Numbered from the stretch's first letter, positions 9,319 to 18,229 are shown. The stretch is 40,098 nucleotides of DNA from Deltaproteobacteria bacterium RBG_16_49_23 (GCA_001798855.1 MGQQ01000077.1:1-40098); one strand, 5' to 3'. Numbers and translations: made by a program. Notes: generated by a model not told the origin, from the letters alone.

Positions 9319-9840
9319 ATGAAGACCCTATTTCAAGCATTCGCCAGGTATAACGGGAGCGTCAATCGGAGTATACTGGAAATTGTTGAGCCTTTGAAGA
9401 AAGAGCAGGTCATGATGGAAACAAAAGCTTATTATCCTTCCATCTTTGAGACCTTGTTACACAACCTCATCGCTGATCTCAACTGGTTAAAACGTTATAG
9501 AGATGCCTTCAAAGAGAATAAAGGTTTAAACAACAGCAACCTCATTTCGTTGGAAGATAAAGGCCTGAGGAAAGAATTTGAATCTGATTATACGAAATTC
9601 TTTCAGTATAGGAAACAGATGGATGATGTGATCATACAATTTGTGAATGAGTTGGATGAAAGCAAACTCGGTTCGGTCATTAGGTACAAGAATTATAAAG
9701 GAGAAGACATAGAAAAAGAAATATGGAAGACGCTTCTTCACTGGTTTAATCATCAAACTCATCATAGGGGCCAGGTCTCCGTATTGCTCGATATGGTGGG
9801 AGTAGATCATGACTTTTCGTCAATGATGACGCGGATATGA
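9319..9840 (+). CDS. DinB family protein
   Basis: The 173-residue product is of usual DinB length and predicted to be a four-helix bundle. It has the expected histidine triad: His in ETLLHNLI (about residue 43), then the HWFNHQTHHRGQ segment near 138-149, which would bind a divalent metal. DinB-like proteins include mycothiol/bacillithiol-type transferases and many members of unknown activity; no substrate can be assigned here. ATG 9319 is chosen because AAGGAGG (9308-9314) is ideally placed; the frame is open upstream to 9214 but without a ribosome site. It stands alone between direct repeats. Confidence 0.85.
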   Translation: MKTLFQAFARYNGSVNRSILEIVEPLKKEQVMMETKAYYPSIFETLLHNLIADLNWLKRYRDAFKENKGLNNSNLISLEDKGLRKEFESDYTKFFQYRKQMDDVIIQFVNELDESKLGSVIRYKNYKGEDIEKEIWKTLLHWFNHQTHHRGQVSVLLDMVGVDHDFSSMMTRI

Positions 9841-9922
9841 AATGTTTCCGATAAGGAGAAGCTACGGAGTCAGGAAGGTTGCAGGGTCAGGCATCGGTAA
9901 TTCGGTATTTGCGTAAATCTTA

Positions 9923-9984
9923 GGTCTCATCCCTAAAAAAGTTGGCCCATTTCTAATGCGGAATGCGGATTTCGGAATGCGGAG
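9923..9984. repeat. 60-bp direct repeat, right copy, downstream of DinB gene
   Basis: Partner of the copy at 9167-9227; it starts ggtctcatccctaaaaaagt and ends in GCGGAATGCGG-like repeats. The two copies are about 750 bp apart in direct orientation. Confidence 0.6.
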
Positions 9985-10012
9985 TTTTTACGATTTATAA
10001 AATCTCCCCTGC

Positions 10013-10033
10013 CCCCTCTTTGCCAAAGAGGGG
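10013..10033. terminator. bidirectional terminator-like hairpin between convergent genes
   Basis: cccctcttt and aaagagggg flank a 3-nt loop between the convergent DinB and M20 peptidase genes. The same CTTTGNCAAAG hairpin core recurs in several other intergenic regions of this window, so it is both a likely terminator and a dispersed repeat. Confidence 0.5.
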
Positions 10034-10068
10034 AAAGCAAGCCTTGTTTTTTAAAAAGTGCTGAAGAA

Positions 10069-11385
10069 TTAAGCGGCTACCTCCTTGATAATCTCCACGA
10101 GCATTTTCGTCCCAGATCTCAGGTTCTCCAGGTCGATCCGCTCATTGTTTCCGTGGACTCTCATCGATTCCTTCTCGGTCACCCGGAAAGGGCAGAAGTC
10201 ATAGGTGATGATTCCGCACTCCCTGAGGAAGCGGCTGTCGGTGGCTCCGGGCAGCAGGGAAGGAACGACCGGACACCCCGGGTCATTTTCCGAGGCGAAT
10301 TTTTGAATGGCCCGATAGAGATCCGTATCCAGAGAAGAGGGAGGGAGAGAATCGCTCTCTGCGATGACCTCCACCTCAATTTCATCTCCCAATCTTCTCT
10401 TGATCTCTTTTAAAAATTCTTTTTTGTCTGTCCCCGGGATGAGGCGACAGTCGAGGGTAGCTGTGGCATCCGAGGGGATGACATTCGCTTTGCTTCCCCC
10501 CTGAAGGATCGTGAGAGAGATGGTGTTTCTCAGCATGGCATTATAGATCGGGTTGGAGGTCAACCAGATGGAGAAGGAGGGGTCGTTAAGCCCTTTCTCA
10601 ATATCCTCAAAGAAACCTCTCTCATAGGAAGGCTGTTTCGGAGCCATCTTATAGAAATATTCCTTTACCATGGGAAGGATGCGGTAGGGAGTTTCCCATC
10701 TCGTGAGGGTCTCCAGACCATGAATCAGTTTTACATTGGGGTTGTCAGGATGGGGCATGGAGCCGTGACCTGACGTGCCCCTGGTCTTTAGCTGGAGCTG
10801 AAAAATGACTTTCTGGCCGCTGGAGACCGCATATCGGTCAGGGACGCCATTGTCACTGAGTATAATCTGCCCTCCTTCATTGAGAGCATATTCCGGTTCT
10901 TTAAGAAAAGGAAGATTTTCCATAGCCCACTGAACGCCCCATCTTCCGCCGGTCTCCTCATCCGCAGCGGCGAAGAAGAGGATATCTCTTTTTAGTTTAA
11001 CTTCCTGCCTTTTCAGGATTAAAAGGGCCATCATCTCTGCAATTCCTAACGATTTGCAGTCGAGGGTTCCACGGCCATAGAGGTATCCGTCTTTGATGAC
11101 CCCTGCGAAAGGAGGAGCCTCCCAGCCTTCCTTCTCAACCGGGACAACATCGATATGGCTGAGAAGGAGGATGGGTCGCTTTGATCCGTCTCCTTTCAGT
11201 GTGGCTAAAAGGCTTCCCCTGCCCGGAGATGGCTCATAGATTTGACAGGGGATTGCTTCTCCATCAAAGATCTTCTTAAAAAACCTGGCCCCCTCTATCT
11301 CATTGCCCGGAGGGTTGACGGTTTCAATGCGGATATATTCCTGAAGGTGATGAGTGGCTTCGTTTAACAATTGATCCCAATCCAT
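10069..11385 (-). CDS. M20 family metallopeptidase (ArgE/DapE/CPG2-like)
   Basis: The 438-residue product has the dinuclear zinc signature of M20 hydrolases. LLSHIDVVPV supplies His77 and Asp79, GRGTLDCK the bridging Asp109, ADEETGG the general-base Glu143 and metal Glu144, and ALNEGG a further acidic ligand. A RTRGTSGHGSMPH dimerisation-domain start is near residue 210 and the C-terminal RVHGNNERI carries the last metal His. These enzymes cleave amide bonds of peptides or N-acyl amino acids; the exact substrate is not determinable. It lies 88 bp downstream of ade on the same strand. The gap (11386-11473) is low-complexity with repeats of tcaatgatcaatggt. Confidence 0.9.
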   Translation of the reverse strand: MDWDQLLNEATHHLQEYIRIETVNPPGNEIEGARFFKKIFDGEAIPCQIYEPSPGRGSLLATLKGDGSKRPILLLSHIDVVPVEKEGWEAPPFAGVIKDGYLYGRGTLDCKSLGIAEMMALLILKRQEVKLKRDILFFAAADEETGGRWGVQWAMENLPFLKEPEYALNEGGQIILSDNGVPDRYAVSSGQKVIFQLQLKTRGTSGHGSMPHPDNPNVKLIHGLETLTRWETPYRILPMVKEYFYKMAPKQPSYERGFFEDIEKGLNDPSFSIWLTSNPIYNAMLRNTISLTILQGGSKANVIPSDATATLDCRLIPGTDKKEFLKEIKRRLGDEIEVEVIAESDSLPPSSLDTDLYRAIQKFASENDPGCPVVPSLLPGATDSRFLRECGIITYDFCPFRVTEKESMRVHGNNERIDLENLRSGTKMLVEIIKEVAA

Positions 11386-11473
11386 GCGAGTTTCCTTTCA
11401 ATGCAAAATGGTCAATGATCAATGGTCAATGATCAATGGTGATTGTTAATTGATAATTGGTCATTGATTTTTA

Positions 11474-13201
11474 TTAGTCTTCTCCAAACAAAGGGACGAT
11501 CTTAAACCGGTTTACATCGACCAGTCCTTGGTCAGTCAGTTTCAATTCCGGGATGACGGGCAGAGAGAGGAAAGAGAGGGTCATAAATGGGTCAGGCAGT
11601 TTACAACCCAGAGATCTTGCCGCCCGAAGAAGTTTCTCCTGAGATCGACGGACTGCATGGACGGAAACCTCTGTCATCAGCCCTGCAATGGGAAGGGAGA
11701 GGGATGCCGGCGCCTTTTCCCCTGAGACCGCGGCCAGTCCTCCGCCCATCTCCTTGATCGTTTCGACTACCTTTAACATATCTCGATCGTTCGTTCCAAC
11801 GATGACGAGGTTGTGAGAATCGTGGGCAACCGAGGAGCCGATGGCTCCTCTCTTCATCCCGAATCCCTGAACAAAACCGATTCCGATATTCCCGGTGCGA
11901 TGATGCCTTTCGACAACTACAATCTTTAAAATATCCTCTTTAATATTCGGATAAGCTACCCCATCTCTCAGGGTGATCTTTTTCATCACCTTCTTTGTGA
12001 CAATCTGATCCGGAATCAGTTGAATCACTTTAGCAAGGGGTTGATCGCTTCGCAAAAGGAAAGAATCCTGATCCATCGCTTTTATCCGGATAGATTTCCT
12101 ACGCTTTCCGGTCGAAGACAGGGAAGATGTTTTGAGGGAACGGGGAAGCATCTTTCCATCTTCTGCGACAGGAACTCCATCTTTAAAGACCTTCTTAATC
12201 TGGAATCGTCCTAAGTGGTCAAAAGTGACGATGTCAGCCCTGTATCCCGGAGCAATGGCGCCGAGGTCATCCCGCCTGAAATATTCAGCGGCATTGATCG
12301 TGGCCATCTGAATAGCCAGGATCGGGTCAAGTCCCCATCGAATGGCCTGTCTCACCATAGAGTTGATGTGACCTTCTTCGATCAGTTCTTTAGGGTGGCG
12401 ATCATCCGTCACGAAAAAAAATCGCCTCGAATTCTTTGCCGTCACAAGGGGAAGGAGGTCTTTAAGGTTTCTTGCCGTCGTTCCTTCCCTGACCATCACC
12501 CACATCCCATTCTTTAATTTCTCTTTCGCCTCTTTGAGGGTCGTGCATTCATGATCGGACCGGATCCCTGCCGTGAGATAGGCATAGAGCCCTTTTCCAG
12601 AAAGCTGCGGAGCGTGGCCGTCGATTCGCCTTCCTCCGGCCATCTCGATCTTTTTAAGGACTTCCGGGTCCCGATGGATCACACCCGGAAAATTCATCAT
12701 CTCTGCCAGCCCGATAGCCCAGGGTTCTTTGAGAAGAGGTTTTATATCGCCTGCCTTCAGCGCTGCTCCGGAGGTTTCCATCGGTGTGGCAGGGACACAG
12801 GAAGGAATCATGATGAAGACATTGAATGGGACTCCTTTGGCCGATTCAGCCATGAAACGAATTCCATCCGATCCAAGGACATTTGCAATTTCGTGGGGGT
12901 CGATGATGACGGATGTGGTGCCATGGGGGAGGACGGCACGGGCGAACTCAGGAATCGTCACCATGCTCGATTCGATGTGGACATGACCGTCGATGAATCC
13001 CGGACAGAGAAAATCACCCTCCACGTCGATGACTTTTTTTGCCGGGTAGTTATCGAATCCTATGATGATCCCGTCGAAAATGGCCACATCCTTCTTTTCG
13101 ATCTCCCCGGAAAAGATATTGATGACTCTTCCATTTTTAATGAGGAGATCAACCTCTCCTTCACCTGATGCGGCCCGTATTCTATCCTCCAGCGAGGTCA
13201 T
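11474..13201 (-). CDS. ade: adenine deaminase
   Basis: A metal-dependent amidohydrolase of about 575 residues that converts adenine to hypoxanthine in purine salvage. Visible are the metal-binding FIDGHVHIESS near residue 70-80, HGTTSVIIDPHEIANV, GHAPQLSGKGLYAY and FVTDDRHP. The Ade-specific C-terminal domain has HRTGNIGIGFVQGFG and SSVAHDSHNLVIVG. I chose ATG at 13201 over the GTG at 13207 because GGAGGG lies 9 nt before the ATG but only 3 nt before the GTG. It follows the GGDEF gene on the same strand. Confidence 0.94.
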   Translation of the reverse strand: MTSLEDRIRAASGEGEVDLLIKNGRVINIFSGEIEKKDVAIFDGIIIGFDNYPAKKVIDVEGDFLCPGFIDGHVHIESSMVTIPEFARAVLPHGTTSVIIDPHEIANVLGSDGIRFMAESAKGVPFNVFIMIPSCVPATPMETSGAALKAGDIKPLLKEPWAIGLAEMMNFPGVIHRDPEVLKKIEMAGGRRIDGHAPQLSGKGLYAYLTAGIRSDHECTTLKEAKEKLKNGMWVMVREGTTARNLKDLLPLVTAKNSRRFFFVTDDRHPKELIEEGHINSMVRQAIRWGLDPILAIQMATINAAEYFRRDDLGAIAPGYRADIVTFDHLGRFQIKKVFKDGVPVAEDGKMLPRSLKTSSLSSTGKRRKSIRIKAMDQDSFLLRSDQPLAKVIQLIPDQIVTKKVMKKITLRDGVAYPNIKEDILKIVVVERHHRTGNIGIGFVQGFGMKRGAIGSSVAHDSHNLVIVGTNDRDMLKVVETIKEMGGGLAAVSGEKAPASLSLPIAGLMTEVSVHAVRRSQEKLLRAARSLGCKLPDPFMTLSFLSLPVIPELKLTDQGLVDVNRFKIVPLFGED

Positions 13202-13290
13202 ATCCACATTCCCTCCTGATAGCTTTCATAACAAATCTCTTCTTGATGATCAAGGGGAGATTTCTGAAAAAAACCAGAACTCTTATAGTG

Positions 13291-14709
13291 TTACGGCAGG
13301 GTCACTGACTGTCCGACCAGATCTTCCGGATCAGCAGTGATGACCAAGTTGCGTGTCGAATTTTTGCCTTTATACATTGCGCGGTCAGATAGAAAGATCA
13401 GTTCTTCCGCACTCTGGGTGTGGATAGGATAGGCGGATACTCCAATGCATGTCGTAATCAGAACCTTCAACCCCTCACGGCCCAGGAAGAAATGTCCGGC
13501 CAGCATGGTGCGTATGCGTTCAGCGATCTGTTCGGCTGTGGTCAAGTTGGTGGCTTTAAGCACGACAATAAACTCATCGCCGCCGTAGCGGACCACGATG
13601 TCGTCATCCCGAACGCAACGGCGAAGCACTCGCCCAACCTCCTTTAGTAGTTGGCTGCCCACCTGGTGGCCGTGAAGGTCGTTGACTTGTTTAAAATAGT
13701 CAAGGTCCAGAAACAGCACGGCGAAAGGAGCGCCCGACTCCCTGCTATTAGCGATTTCGCGGTCGATAGCCAGCGGCAAGTAGCGGGCGTTGTATAGGCC
13801 GGTCAAGGCATCTTGGAAAGCTAGGTTCTTAGCATTGGCGTAAAGGGTGGCGTTATGCCAGGCAAGAGCGGCGTGTCGTCCAATGAAATTAAACTTATCC
13901 ATTACCTTTGCCGGCCAAGGGTTGTCTTGCTCGTGGCGCAAAAGTATGAAGACACCCAATAACGACTCGAGATCGCGCAAGGGGACAATCAATGCCTCGG
14001 CGAAACCATTTTCACGCAGATTCTTGAATTCCCCGCCTGGATTATTGAAAACGATTGTGTAGGCTTCGCCTTTGTCGGTGTGTTGGCGAATCGACGGGAG
14101 AAGCTCATCCAAAAAGTTTTTAGATTCGCTGTCTCCCAAACCTATAAGTCCTTCAATTCGTGGTACGGTGGCGATGGACAGCCAGTCCAGATAAAATGCC
14201 GCTCGAGAACCTGCCTCCGCAACAAGGGCGGTTAAAGTTGCAGTACGCACACCCTCCCCCTCAAGTTGGGTCGTAATTCGCTGGCAGGCCCGATAGAGCT
14301 TCATATAATTCCGCAGTTCTTCGTTTTCCTTGAGCAAGCGGTCTTCCTCCAGGACCCGGTGTAAGATCATCAGCATCAATTGTGGCTCGACCGGCTTGGG
14401 CAAGATCTCGGCTGCCCCGGAGCGGAAGGCTTCACCAGCGAAACTGAAATCCTCCAATTCGACCGACAGAGCCACCGGAGTGGCGGGCCGGACCCGGAAA
14501 GTCTGAGCGACGTATCTTTGAGGATCTTCCTTGGGCGGCAGGTCGATCAGAACGAGATCGGCGGCGAAGCGGGCAAGGGTCGTTTCCAAATCGCACAGGG
14601 CTGCGCTTTCGGCCAGGTAACCGCCGTCGTTGAGGTTTTTCAAATACCAATCGCGCAGAAACTGATCGTCTCCGACGAATAGGATCTTTTTTTTATCCGA
14701 AGTAAGCAA
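13291..14709 (-). CDS. receiver-GAF-GGDEF diguanylate cyclase
   Basis: The 472-residue product starts with a CheY-like receiver (acidic GDD at 13-15, phospho-acceptor Asp56 in LVLIDLPPK, Lys105 in ILPKPVEP). A short coiled coil follows (about 118-145), then a GAF-like domain (about 150-285) and a GGDEF domain. The active-site motif GGDEF is intact at 376-380 and an inhibitory I-site RxxD (367-370) lies five residues before it, so it is likely an active, product-inhibited c-di-GMP synthase. The start is TTG at 14709, preceded by AAGGAG with a 5-nt spacer. No kinase gene is adjacent. The signal is unknown. Confidence 0.92.
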   Translation of the reverse strand: MLTSDKKKILFVGDDQFLRDWYLKNLNDGGYLAESAALCDLETTLARFAADLVLIDLPPKEDPQRYVAQTFRVRPATPVALSVELEDFSFAGEAFRSGAAEILPKPVEPQLMLMILHRVLEEDRLLKENEELRNYMKLYRACQRITTQLEGEGVRTATLTALVAEAGSRAAFYLDWLSIATVPRIEGLIGLGDSESKNFLDELLPSIRQHTDKGEAYTIVFNNPGGEFKNLRENGFAEALIVPLRDLESLLGVFILLRHEQDNPWPAKVMDKFNFIGRHAALAWHNATLYANAKNLAFQDALTGLYNARYLPLAIDREIANSRESGAPFAVLFLDLDYFKQVNDLHGHQVGSQLLKEVGRVLRRCVRDDDIVVRYGGDEFIVVLKATNLTTAEQIAERIRTMLAGHFFLGREGLKVLITTCIGVSAYPIHTQSAEELIFLSDRAMYKGKNSTRNLVITADPEDLVGQSVTLP

Positions 14710-15274
14710 AACAACTCCTTCCCTGAAATCGAAAACCTTTCCCCATCTACAGTAGATTCAGCCATTAAGCCGTTTAGTAATTTAATTATTCATCGGGGTT
14801 GAAACGTATCCCCATTGCGACTTTGCACCTGGAATATACACCCTTTCTAAACTTTTTGAAAGACCGAAGTTCAGGAAGTTATTTTTACCCCGTTAGAAAT
14901 AATGGACCGCTCCTCCCTCCGGGCCAGAGGCCCTCTGGGCCGGAGGCTGCAGCGGGGTTAGATTTTAGAATAATTCCGCCTGCCTGACGGTAGGCAGGGC
15001 AGGGTTTAATGCCCTGCTGGAATTTCTAACGGGGTTTACCTTTTTTTTGCACATCAATCCCGAGAAGATAAGTTTAGAAAGAAAGGGTTAGAACCTGATG
15101 GAAAAGTCCATAGAGATTTAGAGGGCACTGGACATCAAAACTATATATTGCTTAATAAGGGTAAAAAAGTGTGTAATAATTAAAATAGCCTATTATTACA
15201 ATTAGATAAATTCTATTGACTTAAGGGGTTAGATATGGTAAAAAGGAAACGTAAATTCCAATTTTAGACTCAAA
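14710..15274. other. 565-bp intergenic region with a composite palindromic element
   Basis: No convincing gene is seen. Bases 14887-15035 hold the inverted-repeat element described separately. The remainder is AT-rich and presumably holds the promoter of the minus-strand GGDEF gene (left) and of the plus-strand ATPase gene (right). TTGACT at 15216-15221 is the best -35 candidate for the latter, with a poor -10 (TAAAAA at 15239). Confidence 0.6.
14887..15035. repeat. 149-bp composite inverted-repeat element
   Basis: Outer ends accccgttagaaat (14887-14900) and atttctaacggggt (15022-15035) are exact reverse complements. Inside are three further hairpins: ctccgggccagagg/cctctgggccggag, cctgcc/ggcagg, and agggc/gccct around 15000-15015. 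This nested layout with no coding capacity is typical of MITE/REP-like non-autonomous repeats. Confidence 0.7.
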
Positions 15275-16438
15275 ATGGAAATAATAGACCGATTTTTACA
15301 GACTCCTAAAACAAGTTTTTTCCTTTTCGGTCCCCGCGGAACCGGCAAGTCAACATTTGTCCATCGACATTTTAAGAATGCTATTTACATTGACCTGCTT
15401 GATCCGGAGCGGGTTCGCTTTTTCTCGGCCATGCCTGAACGACTCAGGGAGATGATAGACGTTCAACCCGAATCAGGCTTTATCGTGATCGACGAAGTGC
15501 AAAGGGTTCCCGAATTGCTCCCGGTGGTTCATAGCCTGATAGAGGCTAAAAAAGGCTGGAAATTTGTTCTTACAGGTTCAAGCGCGCGTAAACTCAAACG
15601 GACAGGGATAGATCTGCTTGGAGGACGGGCCCTCCTGCATACCCTGCATCCTTTCATGGCAGGAGAGCTTGGGCGCTACTTTAACTTTGATAAGGCCCTT
15701 CTCCATGGACTCTTGCCTGTCGTTGTCGCTTCAGAAGATCCTGCGGAGGTTCTGCGTTCCTATGCAGCCTTATATTTGCGGGAAGAAGTTCAAATGGAAG
15801 GATTAGTCAGGAACATTGGTAATTTCTCTCGTTTTTTGGAGGCCATCAGTTTCTCCCATGCGTCTATTCTAAATGTGAGCAATGTTGCCCGGGAATGCGA
15901 GGTGGAGCGGAAAGTTGTGGAAGGCTATGTGGGAATTCTCGAAGATATCCTGTTAAGCTGGCAACTTCCCATCTTCACCAAACGGGCAAAACGTGAACTG
16001 ATCGTCCGCCCAAAGTTTTATCTTTTCGACACAGGTGTTTTCAGATCTCTGAGGCCGAAGGGGCCTCTGGACCGTGCAGAGGAAATAGAGGGACAGGCCC
16101 TGGAAGGATTGGTGGCCCAGCATTTGAAGGCATGGACTGCCTACTCAAAAGGCCAAAGGGAATTGTTCTATTGGCGGACAAGATCCGGGGCAGAAGTGGA
16201 TTTCGTCGTCTATGGGTCAGAAGGACTTTGGGGAGTGGAAGTTAAGAATGCACGTAAAATATATCCAGCCGATTTAAGAGGCCTTCGTTCATTTAAAGAG
16301 GAGTATCCAGATAGCAAGAGGCTATGTCTTTACCGCGGAAGAGACCGACTCATGAAGGATGGGATTCTATGTTTGCCGTGCATGGATTTCCTCAAGGAAC
16401 TCCACCCTGATCGATTGCTGGATGAAGCGTTCACTTGA
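15275..16438 (+). CDS. AAA ATPase, DUF4143 family (ATP-binding protein)
   Basis: The 387-residue product has Walker A (FGPRGTGKST, about 18-27), Walker B (FIVIDEVQRVPE, 69-80) and VLTGSSARKL as sensor 1. A helical/winged-helix middle follows, and then the C-terminal DUF4143 domain with YWRTRSGAEVDFVV and GVEVKNAR, a PD-(D/E)xK-like arrangement. Intact and full length. It is a different subfamily from the protein at 2718-3845. No partner gene is adjacent; palindromic repeat elements lie on both sides, so it may have arrived as a single-gene insertion. Function unknown. Confidence 0.9.
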   Translation: MEIIDRFLQTPKTSFFLFGPRGTGKSTFVHRHFKNAIYIDLLDPERVRFFSAMPERLREMIDVQPESGFIVIDEVQRVPELLPVVHSLIEAKKGWKFVLTGSSARKLKRTGIDLLGGRALLHTLHPFMAGELGRYFNFDKALLHGLLPVVVASEDPAEVLRSYAALYLREEVQMEGLVRNIGNFSRFLEAISFSHASILNVSNVARECEVERKVVEGYVGILEDILLSWQLPIFTKRAKRELIVRPKFYLFDTGVFRSLRPKGPLDRAEEIEGQALEGLVAQHLKAWTAYSKGQRELFYWRTRSGAEVDFVVYGSEGLWGVEVKNARKIYPADLRGLRSFKEEYPDSKRLCLYRGRDRLMKDGILCLPCMDFLKELHPDRLLDEAFT

Positions 16439-16471
16439 TCAAATAAGAATGCATATTTCACTTCTCACTTG

Positions 16472-16592
16472 GAGGCTGTGTCGTAATGGGTAGTCGCAAC
16501 CTTTAGGTTGCGTTCAGCATCAATAAAATCAGGAGGTTGCACGCAGGCTGAAGCCTGCGGCTACCCAAAAAAAGGGATAGCGACACAGTCTC
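16472..16592. repeat. 121-bp MITE-like element with nested hairpins
   Basis: Terminal inverted repeats gaggctgtgtcg (16472-16483) and cgacacagtctc (16581-16592) match at 11 of 12 positions. Inside them gggtag (16488) pairs with ctaccc (16561), and two perfect hairpins follow: cgcaacc/ggttgcg (16495-16512) and cgcaggct/agcctgcg (16542-16559). The element ends 27 bp before the serB start, so it forms almost all of the serB leader. Confidence 0.75.
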
Positions 16593-16619
16593 TTGATGGA
16601 AGGGGGTAGGGTTTTAAAG

Positions 16620-17825
16620 ATGCAATTCACTTCTTTTTCGCAAAAAAAGGATCTCTATGTCCTCTCGGTGATCGGAGAAGACCGGGTTGGAATCGTCTCT
16701 GAAGTGACGCAGTTTCTTTTTAAAAAAGGTTTTAACATCGTTGATATCGAACAGTCCGTGATTCATTCCCAGTTTACCATGGTCCTTCTCATTCAGCCCC
16801 TCCGACCCCGTTTTCATCTTAGCCAGCTCAGAGCAGGCCTCAATCCCCTTGCTCAGAAACTGGAGATGAAGATCACCGTGACCCCCCTTCATGAATTTAA
16901 AGGATTGAGACTGGCGGAGACCAAAAGGCCCTATGTTCTCACCATTCTCGGAACCGACCGGCCGGGAGTGGTGGCAAGCCTCTCATCGATGTTTGCCAGG
17001 CATCATTGCAATATTGAAAGGATTAAAATGATTGCCAGGGGAGAGCTGCTGGCGATGGAGATGTCCGTTGACCTCCGCAATGCCCATTTCCCTGACCTGC
17101 GCAAGGAAATATCGGAGGCGGCAAAAAAGATTCAGATGGATATCGTCGCTCAACCCGAGCATCTCTTTAAGAAACGGAAAAAGGTGATCGTCTTTGATAT
17201 GGATTCGACCATTGTTGACGGAGAGATCATTGACAAGATGGCGAAGGCGGCTGGCGTAGGGGAGAAGGTGGCTGCCATCACGGAGAGGGGGATGAGGGGG
17301 GGGATCGATTTTAAACGCTCGCTCCAAACAAGGGTATCTCTTCTGAAAGGTCTCCAGATTAAAAGTTTAGAACCCATTGTGAGAACATTAAAGCTTACGA
17401 AAGGGAGCGAAGAGTTGGTCGCGGCTCTCAAGGAGATGGGTTTCAGGGTGGCGCTCATCAGCGGCGGGTTCACCTACTTTACAGATATTTTGAAGAAGAG
17501 GTTAGGATTTGATTACGCCTTCGGAAATGAATTGGAGATCCAACATGGGAGACTCACCGGAGGGGTCAAAGGGGAAATCATTGATGCCCGGCGGAAGGCT
17601 GAGATCATGGATGAGATCTGCGAGAAGGAAGGAATCACCCGGGACGAGGTGGTGGCGGTCGGGGATGGGTCTAATGATCGCATCATGCTGGCCAACGCAG
17701 GTCTGGGAATAGCTTTTAATGCAAAGGAGATCCTGAAGAAAGTGGCGGACGGAGCCATCACGCGGGAGCACATGAAGGGCGTTCTCTACTGCCTGGGGAT
17801 CACCGAATTAGACCTAAGAAAATAA
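16620..17825 (+). CDS. serB: phosphoserine phosphatase with two N-terminal ACT domains
   Basis: The 401-residue HAD-superfamily enzyme catalyses the last step of serine synthesis (phosphoserine to serine plus phosphate). ACT domain 1 starts at YVLSVIGEDRVGIVSEV (about 13-29) and ACT 2 at YVLTILGTDRPGVVASL (105-121). The catalytic DMDST is at 193-197 (nucleophile Asp193), motif II is in LISGGFTYF, and the metal-binding motif is GDGSND. The paired ACT domains suggest allosteric control by an amino acid. ATG 16620 is preferred because homology starts there; ATG 16596 is in frame but lies directly at the edge of the upstream repeat element. A G-rich stretch (16600-16611) may serve as ribosome site. 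Confidence 0.93.
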   Translation: MQFTSFSQKKDLYVLSVIGEDRVGIVSEVTQFLFKKGFNIVDIEQSVIHSQFTMVLLIQPLRPRFHLSQLRAGLNPLAQKLEMKITVTPLHEFKGLRLAETKRPYVLTILGTDRPGVVASLSSMFARHHCNIERIKMIARGELLAMEMSVDLRNAHFPDLRKEISEAAKKIQMDIVAQPEHLFKKRKKVIVFDMDSTIVDGEIIDKMAKAAGVGEKVAAITERGMRGGIDFKRSLQTRVSLLKGLQIKSLEPIVRTLKLTKGSEELVAALKEMGFRVALISGGFTYFTDILKKRLGFDYAFGNELEIQHGRLTGGVKGEIIDARRKAEIMDEICEKEGITRDEVVAVGDGSNDRIMLANAGLGIAFNAKEILKKVADGAITREHMKGVLYCLGITELDLRK

Positions 17826-17868
17826 TTTCAAATGTCAAAGCTCAACGTTCAAAGGAATTTCAAATTTT

Positions 17869-18072
17869 GTAATTGTTTAGCCAAATTTAGCTTTTGAAAA
17901 AAAGAGTTCTAAATTCCAAGAAGTACAAAGAATCACTGTAAAATCCCCCTTAATCCCCCTTTTCCAAAGGGGGAAACTTCTTCTCCTCCCTTTGGCCAAG
18001 GGAGGTTGCCTGCCTGCGCGAAGCCGCTTCGGCGAAGGCAGGGGAGGGATTTTAAAGTGGCTAAACAATTAC
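17869..18072. repeat. 204-bp nested palindromic element
   Basis: The ends gtaattgtttagcca (17869-17883) and tggctaaacaattac (18058-18072) are exact 15-bp reverse complements. Inside are aaatccccct direct repeats, the hairpins cccccttttccaaaggggg and ccctttggccaaggg, and the GC-rich hairpin cctgcctgcgcgaagc/gcttcggcgaaggcagg (about 18009-18042). There is no coding capacity. Confidence 0.75.
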
Positions 18073-18137
18073 CAAATTTTAAATTTCAAAGGGTAAGAAG
18101 TTTGACATTAAGGCATTTGTCATTGATTTGTCGTTTG

Positions 18138-18203
18138 CCTGCCTGCGCGAAGCCCCGCCTCCCAAAGCCTTGTGCGGCGGGCAGGCGCTTCGGCGAAGGC
18201 AGG
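18138..18203. repeat. second copy of the cctgcctgcgcgaagc palindrome
   Basis: The arms cctgcctgcgcgaagc and gcttcggcgaaggcagg of the hairpin at 18009-18042 recur here, but spaced by an extra ~30 bp that itself is partly palindromic (gcctcccaaagcc, gcggcgggcaggc). It ends 27 bp before the HAD gene start. Confidence 0.65.
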
Positions 18204-18229
18204 GATATTGGCATTTGATATTTAAATCG

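Larger units (their letters stand above)
17826..18229. other. 404-bp intergenic region made almost entirely of palindromic repeats
   Basis: No gene is seen. It contains a 204-bp nested element (17869-18072) and a second related palindrome (about 18138-18203). An open frame of the downstream HAD gene extends back to 18128 through the second palindrome, but the encoded residues are repeat translation and not conserved family sequence. Confidence 0.7.

Noticed and set aside
11399-11470. Tandem tcaatgatcaat repeats as an operator array (also at 24846-24912)
   Set aside because: Units vary, spacing is irregular and the sequence is low-complexity; no regulator or pattern supports operator function.
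14799-14987. 62-codon plus-strand frame
   Set aside because: Half of it is translation of the inverted-repeat element at 14887-15035, and there is no ribosome site.
18128-18229. N-terminal extension of the HAD phosphatase
   Set aside because: The extra residues are translated from a palindromic repeat and lie before the conserved start; ATG 18230 fits the family.
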